Source: Siderastrea siderea (Eukaryota > Cnidaria > Anthozoa > Scleractinia > Rhizangiidae). Taken from it: a DNA stretch of 64,000 nt. Under the pieces are notes generated by a model that was given only the letters and a program-made list of their open reading frames with translations, was not told the origin of the DNA and made no database searches. Location: positions 33,083,304 through 33,147,303 of the forward strand of contig OZ034971.1 of NCBI GenBank assembly GCA_964030785.1. Reading direction: 5' to 3'. A program made the position numbers and the translations under genes. Of this stretch, positions 1 to 10,970 are shown in pieces (within the stretch, counting starts at the first letter, position 1; every line of letters starts with the position of its first letter).

Positions 1-36
1 TCTACCAGTTTCAGGTCTTCCGCCAACTTTGCCGAC

Positions 37-892
37 CTGAATGCGTGGTTTATGCAAGGCCACTCAGTTTATTTCCAGGCCGAGCAAATCCAAAAATGAA
101 ATGCGTCAAATTTTTAACAGAGATTTCTAAATGGAGATTTGGCGTCTCATTTACTCAAACAGTGATCAACCGGTTTGCTCAAGTGAATAGTAAACAACCA
201 GTACACTGAGGGAGCCTACAGATAATAAGAGAACGGAGACTTGTTTCTTACCGCCATTTGTAGCAACCGCCGGATAAAATGTTAAAATCAGGAGATATAT
301 CATGTAATTCAGTATGAAAAAAATCCCCATTCTCTCGCTGTAGATGTGTTATCTGTGATAAGAAAATTACACCACTGCGCTGCCAGTCTACCTGACAGTC
401 TAAAATATTGACTTTAATATTAATTACGTAACCGTTATCCACTCTTAGTAATATTTGAATGGCAGAACAGGCTTTTAGACACAACAATAGAACCACAAAA
501 GTACGGTGTCTTTTAATAACACAAATAGCCTGTCTTAGTAACACAAATAGGCTGAAATGTCATCCGCCTCCTCCCCCAACCTGCTCCCCTTGTGTGTAAG
601 GTGTTGAGCCAGCTCACTACACAAGCGGATCATCAACGCGCTCGCTGTTGTTTTTCCCTGTTCGCTTGCTTGTTCTTTCCCGCTCAACTATGCATTCTTG
701 ACCTAAATGCATGGTTTATATTTGGCCACTCAGTTTAGTTCCAGGCTTACAGAGTAAATTCCGGCAAGCGGAAGGCGTCAAATCTCCAACAGAAATTTCC
801 AATTGGAGATTTGGCGTCCTATTTACCCAAACTGGAGATCAACCGGTTTGCTCAAGTAAACAACGAGTACACCGAGGGAGCCTACAGATGTA
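37..892. repeat. Pair of direct repeats flanking a type II exon 1
   Basis: Positions about 37-232 and 700-892 are diverged copies of one block of about 190 bp. Shared strings include GGAGATTTGGCGTC, ATCAACCGGTTTGCTCAAGT and GAGGGAGCCTACAG. The last string recurs near 46.35 kb and, inverted, near 51.67 kb, in both cases beside a type II signal-peptide exon. The block therefore appears to travel with the gene family's flanking DNA rather than being an independent transposon. Confidence 0.6.
252..330 (-). CDS. Type II exon 1 (signal peptide) of a PgsA/CapA-like gene leaving the window on the left
   Basis: Read on the minus strand, an ATG at 330-328 opens a 79-base exon that encodes a hydrophobic leader beginning MGIFFILNYMIYLLILTF and ending TNG, then a GGTAAG donor. 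Length (79), exit phase (1) and sequence match exon 1 of the complete copy at 27921-27999 and the copies at 46451-46529 and 51498-51576. By homology it is the signal peptide of a secreted PgsA/CapA-like protein. The remaining exons would lie left of position 1, so it is unknown whether a whole gene or only this exon is present. The exon itself has no defect. Confidence 0.6.
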
Positions 893-1091
893 AATGTTAT
901 AGTTTAATATTAACCTGAACATGAAGGTCTATTTACTGAGTGTTGAATAATAGCTTCAATGTGGTCGAAAACATCAGATAAACTAATTTTTAATTAAAAA
1001 CGACTTTTCAGGTTATTTGTAAAAATAGCACTTTTATGTTCTAGTTATATATTAATATATGCCCAGAAGGCCGAAACAGTACTGTCTGCAG

Positions 1092-1162
<71 letters not shown>

Positions 1163-1622
1163 GAAATGAGGAGCTGGATTATTTGGTCCAAGACATTTAA
1201 TTGCTACTCAGAGTTTCATGCTTCTTCCGAAACAATCATCAGGCAACTGCCAGAAAAAACGGTTACAATCAGAGATATTTCAAAAATACAGAACAATACA
1301 CACTAGGTGTGGCGCGTGGCGCGTCAAGCGGGATTTTATCGCTAATTAAGTGATGACATTTTTCAGCAGGAATTTCCTAGAATGTCTACAGCACGATGTT
1401 AGCTCGTTTCTGTTATTGAGTGTTAACATTTCAGGTTTGCAAATTATATATATATAACATGTAGATCTCATATTAAAAATATATACAAGATATATATCAA
1501 AAACTCTGATAATAAAATTAAATATGACATAAGACAACTTCGGACAATGTTAAAATAAAAATTAATTTAACTTTCTTAATATATAGAAATGGTACTCAGA
1601 TGATCCGATAAGGGAATCTTAC
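893..1622. other. Intergenic, AT-rich with TA microsatellite
   Basis: An uninterrupted (TA)n tract runs from about 1093 to 1159. The remainder is AT-rich with only short chance frames. No recognisable gene or transposon end was found. Confidence 0.7.
1093..1159. repeat. (TA)n microsatellite
   Basis: About 33 perfect TA dinucleotides in a row, directly visible. Confidence 0.95.
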
Positions 1623-1677
1623 TGTTATTTGCAGTAACCGTCGGAAATGATATTGAAATCAGCTGAAAGCTATTCAT
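1623..1677 (-). pseudogene. Diverged signal-peptide exon of the PgsA/CapA-like family
   Basis: On the minus strand an ATG at 1677-1675 starts MNSFQLISISFPTVTANN, followed by an AGTAAG donor. It aligns with the second half of the type II exon 1 (CTGATTTTAACATTTTATCCG region) and leaves the exon in phase 1 as in all family members. It is 55 bases, starting at the position of the internal Met of its relatives, because the region corresponding to their first ATG has changed. A similar 3' half is seen at 19257-19287. No matching exon 2 is nearby, so it is probably a relic. Confidence 0.45.
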
Positions 1678-1812
1678 AGTGAGCTGAATGGGGAGTACAC
1701 CAGTTCGGCAAAATCGTCCAGAGATCGAACCTGGTCCATGTCCCCCCAAAACTCCAACCTGTTCGTGATTAGGGGCGAACAATATTTACAGGCACATGTG
1801 CAGGACCATTTC

Positions 1813-1858
1813 CATGGTGTCAACGACATAGCCGACATGGTGTCAACGACATAGCCAG
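1813..1858. repeat. 23-bp tandem duplication
   Basis: The unit CATGGTGTCAACGACATAGC plus CGA occurs twice back to back (1813-1835, 1836-1858) with a difference only at the end of the second copy. Confidence 0.85.
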
Positions 1859-3015
1859 GAGGACATGTGAAATAGGACATCCTATTTCTTGATGACGAAT
1901 AAGCCGGTAACATTAACTGAACAGCTTAGAAAATTTTATTGTGTACGTGAGAGTGCTATGAATTGAGCAATCGCCTACCAAACCATAAACAAACAACATA
2001 CGCATTTCAATGATCGGTAACTTAATCGCCAATAAATTAACCAGATCTTCACGATAAATCCAAAAGAAAAAACTCCTACATCTCACAATCACAAGGAATT
2101 TGTACTCAAATTATTCCCAGGTATGAGGAAGCCCTCCTGCATATCCCTCTACCAAAATGAATGCAGAATTTTCCTAAACCACATAACATCACATTTTTTG
2201 CAATGCCGCTATTGTACCTATTTCCCCATGCCTGGGAACTACGTTTGGTCCACATTGCCTTTAATCAAAGGCTCGCCTGTGCCAACTCGTGAACGCAAAT
2301 ACGAAATAAAACTTTGCGTTGTAATCAGGCGTGCGTTTCTCGAACGCCGTAAGCTTCTCGGGTTGATTTCGGGCACAATCAGAATTCAAACTGCATTAAC
2401 CGTTGCTAGGTTTCTTTTCTATGTTTCCAATTTTTTTTATCCTAAAGACATGTTGTAATAACACCTATGTAGGATGAAAATGATGCTCCTCCTTTGAGGC
2501 GTCTGAACCGGTGTGCAGCGAGTGTTTTTTTTTGTCTCCAAAATAGGCAATATAAAAATTATGAGTGTGAGGAGTCTTTTCTTCTTCTCCCCTTTCTTCC
2601 CTTCCCTCTCCTTTTTCTTCTGTGTGGTTTTGGAGCCATCTTTTCAAAATTCCAGCTAGAGGATGAAACGTTCATACTTTTACAAACGGCTTTTCTCGGC
2701 CTTTTAATTCTTATAAGACTAGTGATTTCAGTCGGTTGGTGCGGCGTGTTTTACGACCGCCTCGTCGTGTGTCCAGAAACTGCTCCTTCTTGGAGATAAA
2801 AAAAAAATTGCCTTTTATTGTGACTTCATTTCATTGCGAGTGTGAGGTATAAAGCCGACGGCTCGTATTGTTGCAAGTTTGCTGTGACTCGTGCTGACCA
2901 TGGCGATAGTGTTTGTGTTTGAAATTCTGAGACTTGTAAACGTATTTTTCTGAGTCGAAAATAACATGGACCGCTTCCAGGTCGAACGACCGTGTGTAAC
3001 GAAGAAATAATTGGC
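1859..3015. other. Intergenic DNA without a recognisable gene
   Basis: Frames at 2123-2458 (+) and 2494-2799 (+) are open but resemble no family I know and show no splice or repeat context. A pyrimidine-rich run lies at about 2578-2625. Confidence 0.5.
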
Positions 3016-3188
3016 TATAGAGTGTTTTCAAGTGACGTCACGGCGGCCGTATTGGTTTACTAAAAACAATGAAACGGCGGCCATAATGGTGTACTGAACC
3101 AATCCTGTGGGAGTCTTTTCTTATGTAAACACTTTCTTTTGTTTCAATAATTAACATAGCCGCTGGTCACGTGAGTAAAAACGCTCTA
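3016..3188. mobile_element. Short MITE, TAGAG-type ends
   Basis: The left end reads TAGAGTGTTTTCAAGTGACG and the right end, inverted, reads TAGAGCGTTTTTACTCACGT. The interior contains two related GGCGGCC segments. Size (about 170 bp) and inverted ends indicate a non-autonomous DNA transposon. A clear target duplication is not visible. Confidence 0.6.
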
Positions 3189-3403
3189 TGAAACTGTCAG
3201 TACTCGGTCACCGTTCTGACAAAAGTGCAATCTTACACTTTACTACCCTTCCCTAAGGGCAAAAACCATCCAGATTTTGGGTGCCACGTGACCAGGGTCC
3301 TTTCTCGAATAAGAGATACGACCCTGGGAACGAGGTGTTGGGAGTGAGTGGTGACCACTGTAAGGTGGACTTTGATAAATTGTTTAGATAACACTGTTAC
3401 TGT

Positions 3404-3590
3404 CAGGGCCGTAGCCAGTATGAGGCAAACCGAGGCACTTGCCACAGTCATTTTTTTCATTTTCTCAGTCATTTCTTTCGTTTCGCACCCTAAATACCCA
3501 GGAAGAGAATTGAACCATGGACATTACCTCAGTCATAATTTTAACAATGGAGGATGCCTCAGTCATCATTTTTTTCTGGCTACGGCCCTG
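3404..3590. mobile_element. MITE with CAGGGCCGTAGCCAG ends
   Basis: CAGGGCCGTAGCCAG at the left end is matched by its perfect reverse complement at the right end. Termini of this CAGGG type are common in hAT-like elements. It interrupts the type I upstream region of the start-less exon 1 at 4000-4057; comparison with 7500-7560 shows that the flanks were once contiguous. An exact 8-bp target duplication is not preserved. Confidence 0.65.
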
Positions 3591-3999
3591 CCTGTGTGCA
3601 AACTGGTGCAAACCGTTTTAAACTGCGTTGTTTCAATGACTTTCGAACACAGTGAGTGGATATTCTGGGTTGTCTTCCTCGCCATGTAATTAAGGGAATT
3701 CACAACTATTTCCTTTTATCGCATGGCAACTTTTAAAAAAGTTGTCAGTAATATCACACTGTTCCTTCGTGCAAACTGGTTTAAACTGCGTTGTTTGATA
3801 GACTTTCGAACACAGTGAGTGGATATTCTGAGTTGTTTTCCTTGCCATTTAATTAAGGGAATTCACAACTATTTCCTTTTATCGCATGGCCACTTTTAAA
3901 AAAGTTGTCACGGTGTTTCAGAATCCTCCAAACATAAAGCTTAGAAGCTTTTTTTCGAAAGGTTCTTTTATTTTATCTCAGCAACCGGATCATTTTACA
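3591..3999 (+). promoter_or_regulatory. Type I upstream region, tandemly duplicated
   Basis: A block of about 160 bp containing GACTTTCGAACACAGTGAGT and CAACTATTTCCTTTTATCGC occurs twice (about 3600-3750 and 3770-3910), and again before copy A (7535-7771) and copy B (17175-17384). Conservation upstream of three paralogous first exons suggests promoter or 5' untranslated sequence. A pyrimidine stretch ending in CTCAG shortly before each start could be a 3' splice site of a 5'UTR intron. Confidence 0.5.
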
Positions 4000-4057
4000 A
4001 CGAAGTTTCTCCTCTATATCTGGATGTCAATGACATACATAGTTGCTGCGAATAAAG
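4000..4057 (+). pseudogene. Type I exon 1 of a PgsA/CapA-like gene, start codon lost
   Basis: The 58-base exon aligns end to end with exon 1 of copies A and B and ends in AATAAAG followed by GTGAGG. The start codon is ACG here where the others have ATG. The rest still reads as a signal peptide, KFLLYIWMSMTYIVAANK. An in-frame ATG at 3886, inside the duplicated upstream block, would add a long non-homologous stretch. No exon 2 occurs before the next exon 1 at 7772, so this is probably a dead fragment. Confidence 0.7.
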
Positions 4058-5195
4058 GTGAGGATTGTTAACTTCTTTAATTTCAGTTCTTTTTCAGATA
4101 AACATTTATCAATTAACTATCTGTTGTTCAGTGGTGTGACATTTTCAAATCCAAATCTTACTCAATCATGTTTCGTTCGTTCTCTTTCGCGGCATTTATC
4201 GTTTTACTGCGTGAACTCGCTAATAAACGACAAATCTCATCACTCGAAATGCAGCCTAGTTTTCTCATACATCACCGCTTAAAACAACAAAAACATCTCC
4301 AACAACAATCGAAAACACAGCGAAGAGACTCTCTTGGGAATGCCGAACATCACACGAACGACACCGAATCCACACGACTTAGTCACGGAAATAACGACAG
4401 GAATGTGCCTCGTGTTCCCATAATCCTTTGGTTGATGTCGTAACCACGAGATTAGAAAGGAAACAATTGCAGTGGTCAAGTCTACTCATGACAAGAGGAT
4501 GCACCAGTACCTCAGTGGAATCCTTAGACAGGTATTTTCTAATACGACTTTTGTTGTGTATGTAGTAGAATGCTGCACTACCATACGTAATTAAGTGATA
4601 TGATCTCTCATACTGAGCATACACTTATAATAAATTCTTAGCAGTTGCGATCGGTGATATTTCTGCATTTGCAACTTTGATATGGTTTCTGACTTTGATG
4701 CAGTCGGCATTTCAGACTTTGTTTGATGTCAAAAATTGGCTTTTTTTGACCTTGCATTCCATGCAAAACGAAGCCACGCAATTTTTGGCGCCGAAAACAA
4801 AGACGTTTTTGGAAAACAATTTCACCCACCTTCGCGTTATCTTGAATACTTCGCCCCCAGGGCAAACAGGGAAACCATTACTCCAAATAATAAAAACAAG
4901 AACATCGATAAATCTTCAGAAGGAGCCTTTTCTTACTTAGAATACATTTCTGATGAAAAATGATTACTTAAGGAAAAAAAAAATGGCCGGAAACTGGGTT
5001 GGCCGATAACTGGCAAACAACCAAATAAAAAAAATCAGTTTATGAACACCGGACGGCGATTCACTGGCCAGACTCCGCTTCTTCCTCATTTACTAAACCA
5101 CATGGTTGTCAATTTTATAATAAGCTATAATTGACAGTCTCTATTCGTTAGTTTGGAAGTCGAATTGTGAAAACACATACATTTATAAGCTAACA
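4058..5195. other. Non-coding remainder of the start-less copy
   Basis: The first about 130 bp still match intron 1 of copy A. Beyond that, short overlapping frames are open on both strands but none resembles a known family and no exon 2 was found. Confidence 0.5.
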
Positions 5196-5412
5196 CTTAC
5201 TTTTGAACAAATTTGACGGACAAGTCTTGGGAGAATACCTGCATCTATTGCAAGAGTCATGACGAGGGTTCGAGAGGGCTGCGCGGCCAGTTGTCGCATT
5301 TTCCAATAAAAAGAATTCGTGTGCTCTGTGGAAACAAAAAAACACAGAGATGTAGTGACTCAGTTGCCCATTTATTTTTTCATTATTATTATTTTTCATT
5401 ATTATTATTCTG
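5196..5412. repeat. Dispersed repeat, copy 1 of 2
   Basis: This block and 16424-16612 share order and sequence (for example TTTGACGGACAAG, CATGACGAG or TATGACGAG, GTCGCATTTTC, TGGAAACAAA) with moderate divergence. Termini are not obvious. It is probably an old transposon or a passenger of array duplication. Confidence 0.5.
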
Positions 5413-6034
5413 AGGATTTTATTCTTGTACTTTTCTGTGAAGTCAAACTAGCGGGAAATAATACAATAATTACCATGAAGTTCTGTCTCTGACATTATTG
5501 TTCCTCGATAGATTTTGTACTTACAACTCTGTCTATCCTTTTTCCTTTGTGTTCATGAACTTGTTGTTTCTTAGTCTTTACTTGGTTTTCCCGATCCTTG
5601 TCTATCTGACTAATTTTGCCTATGAGCGCCCTTTTTAAAACCTCGTGGGTTTTTACCTTTTAAACGACTTTTCCTGTCTCTTGGGGTTAATTGAGTCCCA
5701 GTCCTAATCCAGCATAGGGTGCAAAATACTCTGATTACGTGACCATGCGGTTAAATACGGAACAGTGACACTAACACCGTATATCATGCGTGCAGTCCTG
5801 GACATATCATTATACCACGACCGAAAGCTTTATTGTTTATAGCGGTAATTATTCACACGCGACCCTTTAAACGAAACCTTCTAGAAGAAAAGTTGAGTTG
5901 TAGCTGATGTCGTACATCTCCGCCTCCTGCTCTAGTTTTGTTGTAATGTTATTGAGCACTTGGTTGCCCCGTCTCAAGCACATTAAAATCCTGAGTGTTC
6001 GAAACTTGTGGTTACGGTTACAGAATACACTTTC
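5413..6034. other. Intergenic DNA, nothing recognised
   Basis: No long open frame, repeat array or transposon end is visible. Confidence 0.5.
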
Positions 6035-6665
6035 ATTGGTTTCCTAGCAACAGCTTTTATCATAGCAACGGTAATGGTCAGCCCCTCATTTTAAATAACG
6101 TCGACTATCTCGAAATCTAGTCAGACATTTTATGACGAAACTTGAAGTATTTGAACTACTCAACCTACACAACTTGTATGCGAAATCAGAGAAACATCTG
6201 TAAAACCGTTTTCAAGTAAATCATGAATCATTTTTACGGGCTTATTTTGGTCATTCCTGTAATTTCTCCAATATTTCAAGAAAAATAAAACTTAACACCT
6301 CTTTTTAGTTCAAAGATCTTTTATGGTAGGAAACATTCTTAGTGTACATTGAGCTTCCTAGGAGGCTGCGATTTTAAGATATTTATATTTAAAAACTGCT
6401 AAAATGAACCACAAATCGGTCAAAAAGTTCGTAATTTGCGTAAATAGAAATATTTCTAAACTGCCCTTACAGATCTCTGTTTTAAATTGATGCCCTTAGA
6501 ATAGAAATTATTTTTGATGTTCGAGAAAATTTTAGTGTCAAGAATAATTTCTGGCATGAGATAAGAAGTGTCTGACTAGATTTCGAGATAGTCGACATTA
6601 TTTAAAACGAGGAGCTGTCCATGACTGTTGCTATGGTGACAGCTGTTTCAAGGAAAACAATATGG
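6035..6665. mobile_element. Foldback-type element with inverted arms of about 100 bp
   Basis: The left arm (about 6035-6131) and the right arm (about 6569-6665) are reverse complements over about 100 bp, with best identity in GTCGACTATCTCGAAATCTA and neighbouring bases. The interior of about 440 bp has no reading frame. This is the structure of a non-autonomous foldback or MITE element. Confidence 0.7.
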
Positions 6666-7534
6666 CGGAAAAAGTTTTGGTCAAATGTCGAAAAGACGAT
6701 GTAGTATCAAGGAAATCGAAGTTTGCCTTCTATGCGAAATTTTGATTTCGAAAGATACACTCCAAGGCCAAAAATGGTTAACTAAGTTCGGTTTCACAGT
6801 TTAAGACCGCTCCTTTTTTTCGTCTCTACGTTCCCACAAATTTCAGTTAAAGCGCCCTAAATTTTGCTCTTAACAGGTCCCCTCGTTTAAGGAGGAGAGT
6901 CTCAATCGGGTGGTGGCTTTTACGATTAACGGGTAAAATTTTGGCTTTCTTATGGGGCGATGATTTAATCAGTCTTTCCGTTAGGTTAACAGAAATCTTA
7001 AAAATTGATTTCCATCGTTTCAATAGGTTAAAATTCTAACGACTAAACTTTTGCTCGTTTTACGGCTAACGGTTGACCCCATTGAGACCCTCCTACAGGT
7101 GACTAGTCACTGCAACAAGTCCCTGCGACTAGTCTCCTCGTGCGTGCCGACCTTTAAATTCGAAGGATAGGAATATTAAATCCCTCTGTATTTACTGAGC
7201 AATCACTAGTCAAACGTGCCCTAGACAAGAAGGATAATCTTTATTATATTTTTTAAAACTAACCTGGGGTGCAGGGGATTTTTTGACGAGATCCTGTTTG
7301 TCAGTGAGAATTAAACATAAGCCGCAGAGATCACATGACAAAAAAATCGTTTTTGAATGTCTTCCTGTCGATGAAATGCTGTCACGAATAGAACAGGATT
7401 TCGACGAATTCCCCGATTCTGACTCAAGGATTGATATCTACTAAAACCACATTTTGTTCTGGACCTCATTGCTCTGAGGGTCGCGTGTGAGTGGTCACCA
7501 GCTTTAAGATCGATCAGTATATCAAACTGTACCT
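6666..7534. other. Intergenic DNA, nothing recognised
   Basis: No long frame or repeat was found. The last about 60 bp begin to match the sequence upstream of the other type I copies. Confidence 0.5.
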
Positions 7535-7771
7535 GTGTTCTGCAAACCGGTTTAAAATGCGTTCGGGTTCATTGACTTTCGAACACAGTGAGTGGATATT
7601 TTGAGCTTTTTTCCTCGTCATCAAGGGGACTCAACACTATTTCCTTTTATCGTCTTGCCGTGACTTGTAAAAAAAGTACTCAAGGTGTTTTTAAATAAGA
7701 AACACATAAAACTTTACGCTTTTATTTTAAAAGGATCCTTTATTTTATCTCAGCAACTGGGTCATTTTACA
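7535..7771 (+). promoter_or_regulatory. Type I upstream region of copy A
   Basis: It shares the GACTTTCGAACACAGTGAGT core and the CCTTTATTTTATCTCAGCAA segment with 3591-3999 and 17175-17384, in the same order and spacing relative to the start codon. Promoter or 5'UTR function is inferred from conservation only. Confidence 0.5.
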
Positions 7772-10700
7772 ATGAAGATTCTCTCTATTATCTTGATGTC
7801 AGTGACATACGCGGTTGCTGCGAATAAAGGTAAGGATTACTAACTTCTTCAATTTTTTTTCCAGATAAACATTTATCAATTTAATATCCTTTGTTCAGTG
7901 GTGCGACATTTTAAAATCTAAATCTCACTTGATCATGTTTCATTCGTTCGTTTTCGCGACAGTTGGTCGTGTTAGCGTAAACGCCGTATTGATTAAAGAG
8001 GAAGTATCCGCCCCTGACAGATGTTTCGTACTCGAAACGGGTCTTTGCACGGACAAACACGGACAAAATCAAACGAGTTACCACCTAAAATCGTCGTGTG
8101 TTGGCAGTTACAAATTGTCCGTCCGAAAGGGATAACCTGTCTATACTGGTGTGAAAAACAGGAGACAACGGTCATATGGCGTGATTGATATTGTCTAGAG
8201 CCATAAAGGTCGTAGGGGGAGACAAGGGATGGGTCTGGGATATCTTATAAAGCCCCATTTACACGTGCAAAAAATCGGCACGGCAGCCCGGAATTTTGGC
8301 ATGGTGCCCAAACTATTTTGCCACGGCACTCCTAATTTTCAACATGGCGATTTTTTTGCGCGACGCTGCCCAATACGGAATATATTTTCTTCCAACTAGC
8401 CGTCAATATAATGCAGAATTGCCGTCTCAAAATCGCAATTAGTTTATAATATTTAGAAACATCAGAACAACTTCCAATAGTCTCACTTCCATGAAAGAGT
8501 GCGTCAAAGCGAGGCTAAATCAACAACTAAATAAATGGCGTGCTTTGCGGCGGTCAAAAGGACTCTCGCTTGAGAGTATCTGGTGCAGACAAGGACCGAA
8601 ACACAGCGACTGGTTAAATTTCATTTCAAAAGCTTATTCTTGGGGTTTTGAGTGAAGTTTAGAAAACGAACAAAAGCTAATTAAAAGTTCTAAGGCTCAG
8701 TGCTTGGGCAGTTTGTAGCCTTTCAACAGTTCATGAGGCAAGAACGTCATGCTAGCCCACATATAAGGCACTAATAACATTACAATCCTATATGAATATA
8801 TACACCAACTGATTAACGCACCTACCTCCACTAACACACACTTTCCTTCACTTGTACTCACTTTCCTTCATTTGTACTTACTTTCCTTCATTTGTACTCA
8901 CTTCCCTTCACTTGCACTCACTTACCTTCACATTAGTGCCTTATATGTGGGCTAGCATGACGTTCTTGCCCTATATGTGGGCTACCATGACGTTCTGGCC
9001 GTTCATGAGGAGTCATTTACTACAAAATGGGCCTTATGCATGGTTACGTCACTTGCCCAACATTCACCACGAAGTCTCGTTTGGACTAAATTATTCTCAT
9101 CCTCTGGCACGTTGCACGTGGATATTCTTTTCATGCTTTGGGATTTTGTTCGCGGTGAAATATACAAGTTTCTACTCTGAAAGCGAGGCATGGTGGTGAA
9201 ATTATCTAGTCTGACATAAACACGGATAAGGGCTATTGGACAAGAAAAAGAATGTGATTGCTTGTTACTAATTGGGAGCTTAAGCATACAGGACGGCACC
9301 AGCTAACCAGAACGTCACAAAACAAAAGCTTTAATTAGCAAAACAAGGACTCTGCAGGTCCGTTATACTTTTTGGCAGACTTCTTTACCGTTCCATGCAC
9401 AACGTGAAATGAAAGAGAAACAGTGTTAGATCACAGCGAACAGCGATGTGTGCTTAGGATATTTTTGTCAGGATCGGAGCATATCGTGATTATACTTGTG
9501 TTGATTGTGAAGCAAACACAGTCGTTTCTGGATTTGATTACATAATAATCTTGTATGGTGCAATGCTTGATTTTGCTGATACGACTGAAAATGGAATCCT
9601 GTGTTGGAACATTCAATTCGTCTTGTGCGTCTTCTGTTCATTGGCGATCTGATTGTTATTTATATAAGAGATGTACATAGAAAGGATTTAAACAAGAGAA
9701 AACAAGAAACACGAATAGAATAATTTGTGCTATTAAGAGGAGATCCGGGAAAAGGTATTATAATATTATACTTTGATGTAATACGAAGAGGCTTGTTGAG
9801 AGTGGCAAGCGACGATTATCCACGGAAGAGTATAACAAACGTTTATGGAAACTGAAATGTTAAGGTAGCGTCTGGATATCAAGAAGTCTACAGTACTCAA
9901 AAAGTGCACTGGCAAGTTCTTTCAAGAAGTGCTCAACGTACGTAGATTTACTCACCCTGTTAAAAACAATACAGCATAATTATATTTAATTTTTGATTCA
10001 ATGTTTTCCTAGGAAAGATAATGAATGGGTTATTAGAGCTGCGTTTAGCTGGTCTTCGGTGGTAGGCTTGGATAAATTCTGCTCGTAAAATGGCTTATTC
10101 TGCCTGCCGGCAGTGCTCGTAAAAATCGCTTATTCTGCTCGAATTCTGCTCGGTACTTTCGGTATTTTCGCAAATCTAGAACGGAGCCTAGGCCTAAGCC
10201 CTAAAAACTAATTAGATATTCATTATGTGTAGCAAAATTGTAATTCATCTTACTTTATGTCACTACTATTAGACGAAACAGTGAATTTTTTATTAGCATG
10301 TCACAAAAAGGAACATCAAATAAATGCATAAAAGAGTAAAGACTGTGTAACCTGTAAAGACAGGAAATTTTCAACGTATCCAACATAAGGTATTTTCCAT
10401 TTGTTTTTTATTTAGTTTTAAATTTTTCTTACATCTGTTATGCATATCATTAGTGCTGCTGATTTTCCCTTATTCTGCTCAAATTCTGCGCGAAAATACC
10501 TTATTATGCCGGCAGAATGCTCGCCTCAAAAATCGCTTATTATGCTCGAATTCTACCGGCAGAATTTATCCAAGCCTATTCGGTGGTGTAGGCTGACAAT
10601 GTGGTTTTTGGTTGCAGAGTCCTTAAATTTATCTATTCGTCTAGAATCGAATGAAATCTATGCTCCATTGACTCTTGTAAAACCTGTTATCCTTCTGCTA

Positions 10701-10921
10701 TTTACATCAGTCATCTAGACAAAATTCATAACGTTTCTAAGACGGCTATGCTTCTAGTAAATGTAGACCAAAAGAAGATACTTTCAATTATCAGCCCAAC
10801 AATAGATACGTGAGATGATAACACGAGATTTGTTTTAAAAAAATCGTGACAAGAGAGCTTGACGACCGAAAGGCAGTTATAGGATCAGATCAGACTTCAT
10901 TATGGATTAACGAAGAGAAAT

Positions 10922-10970
<49 letters not shown>

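Noticed and set aside
2123..2458. Single-exon gene of 111 codons
   Set aside because: No recognisable domain, no promoter or polyadenylation context; cannot be supported.
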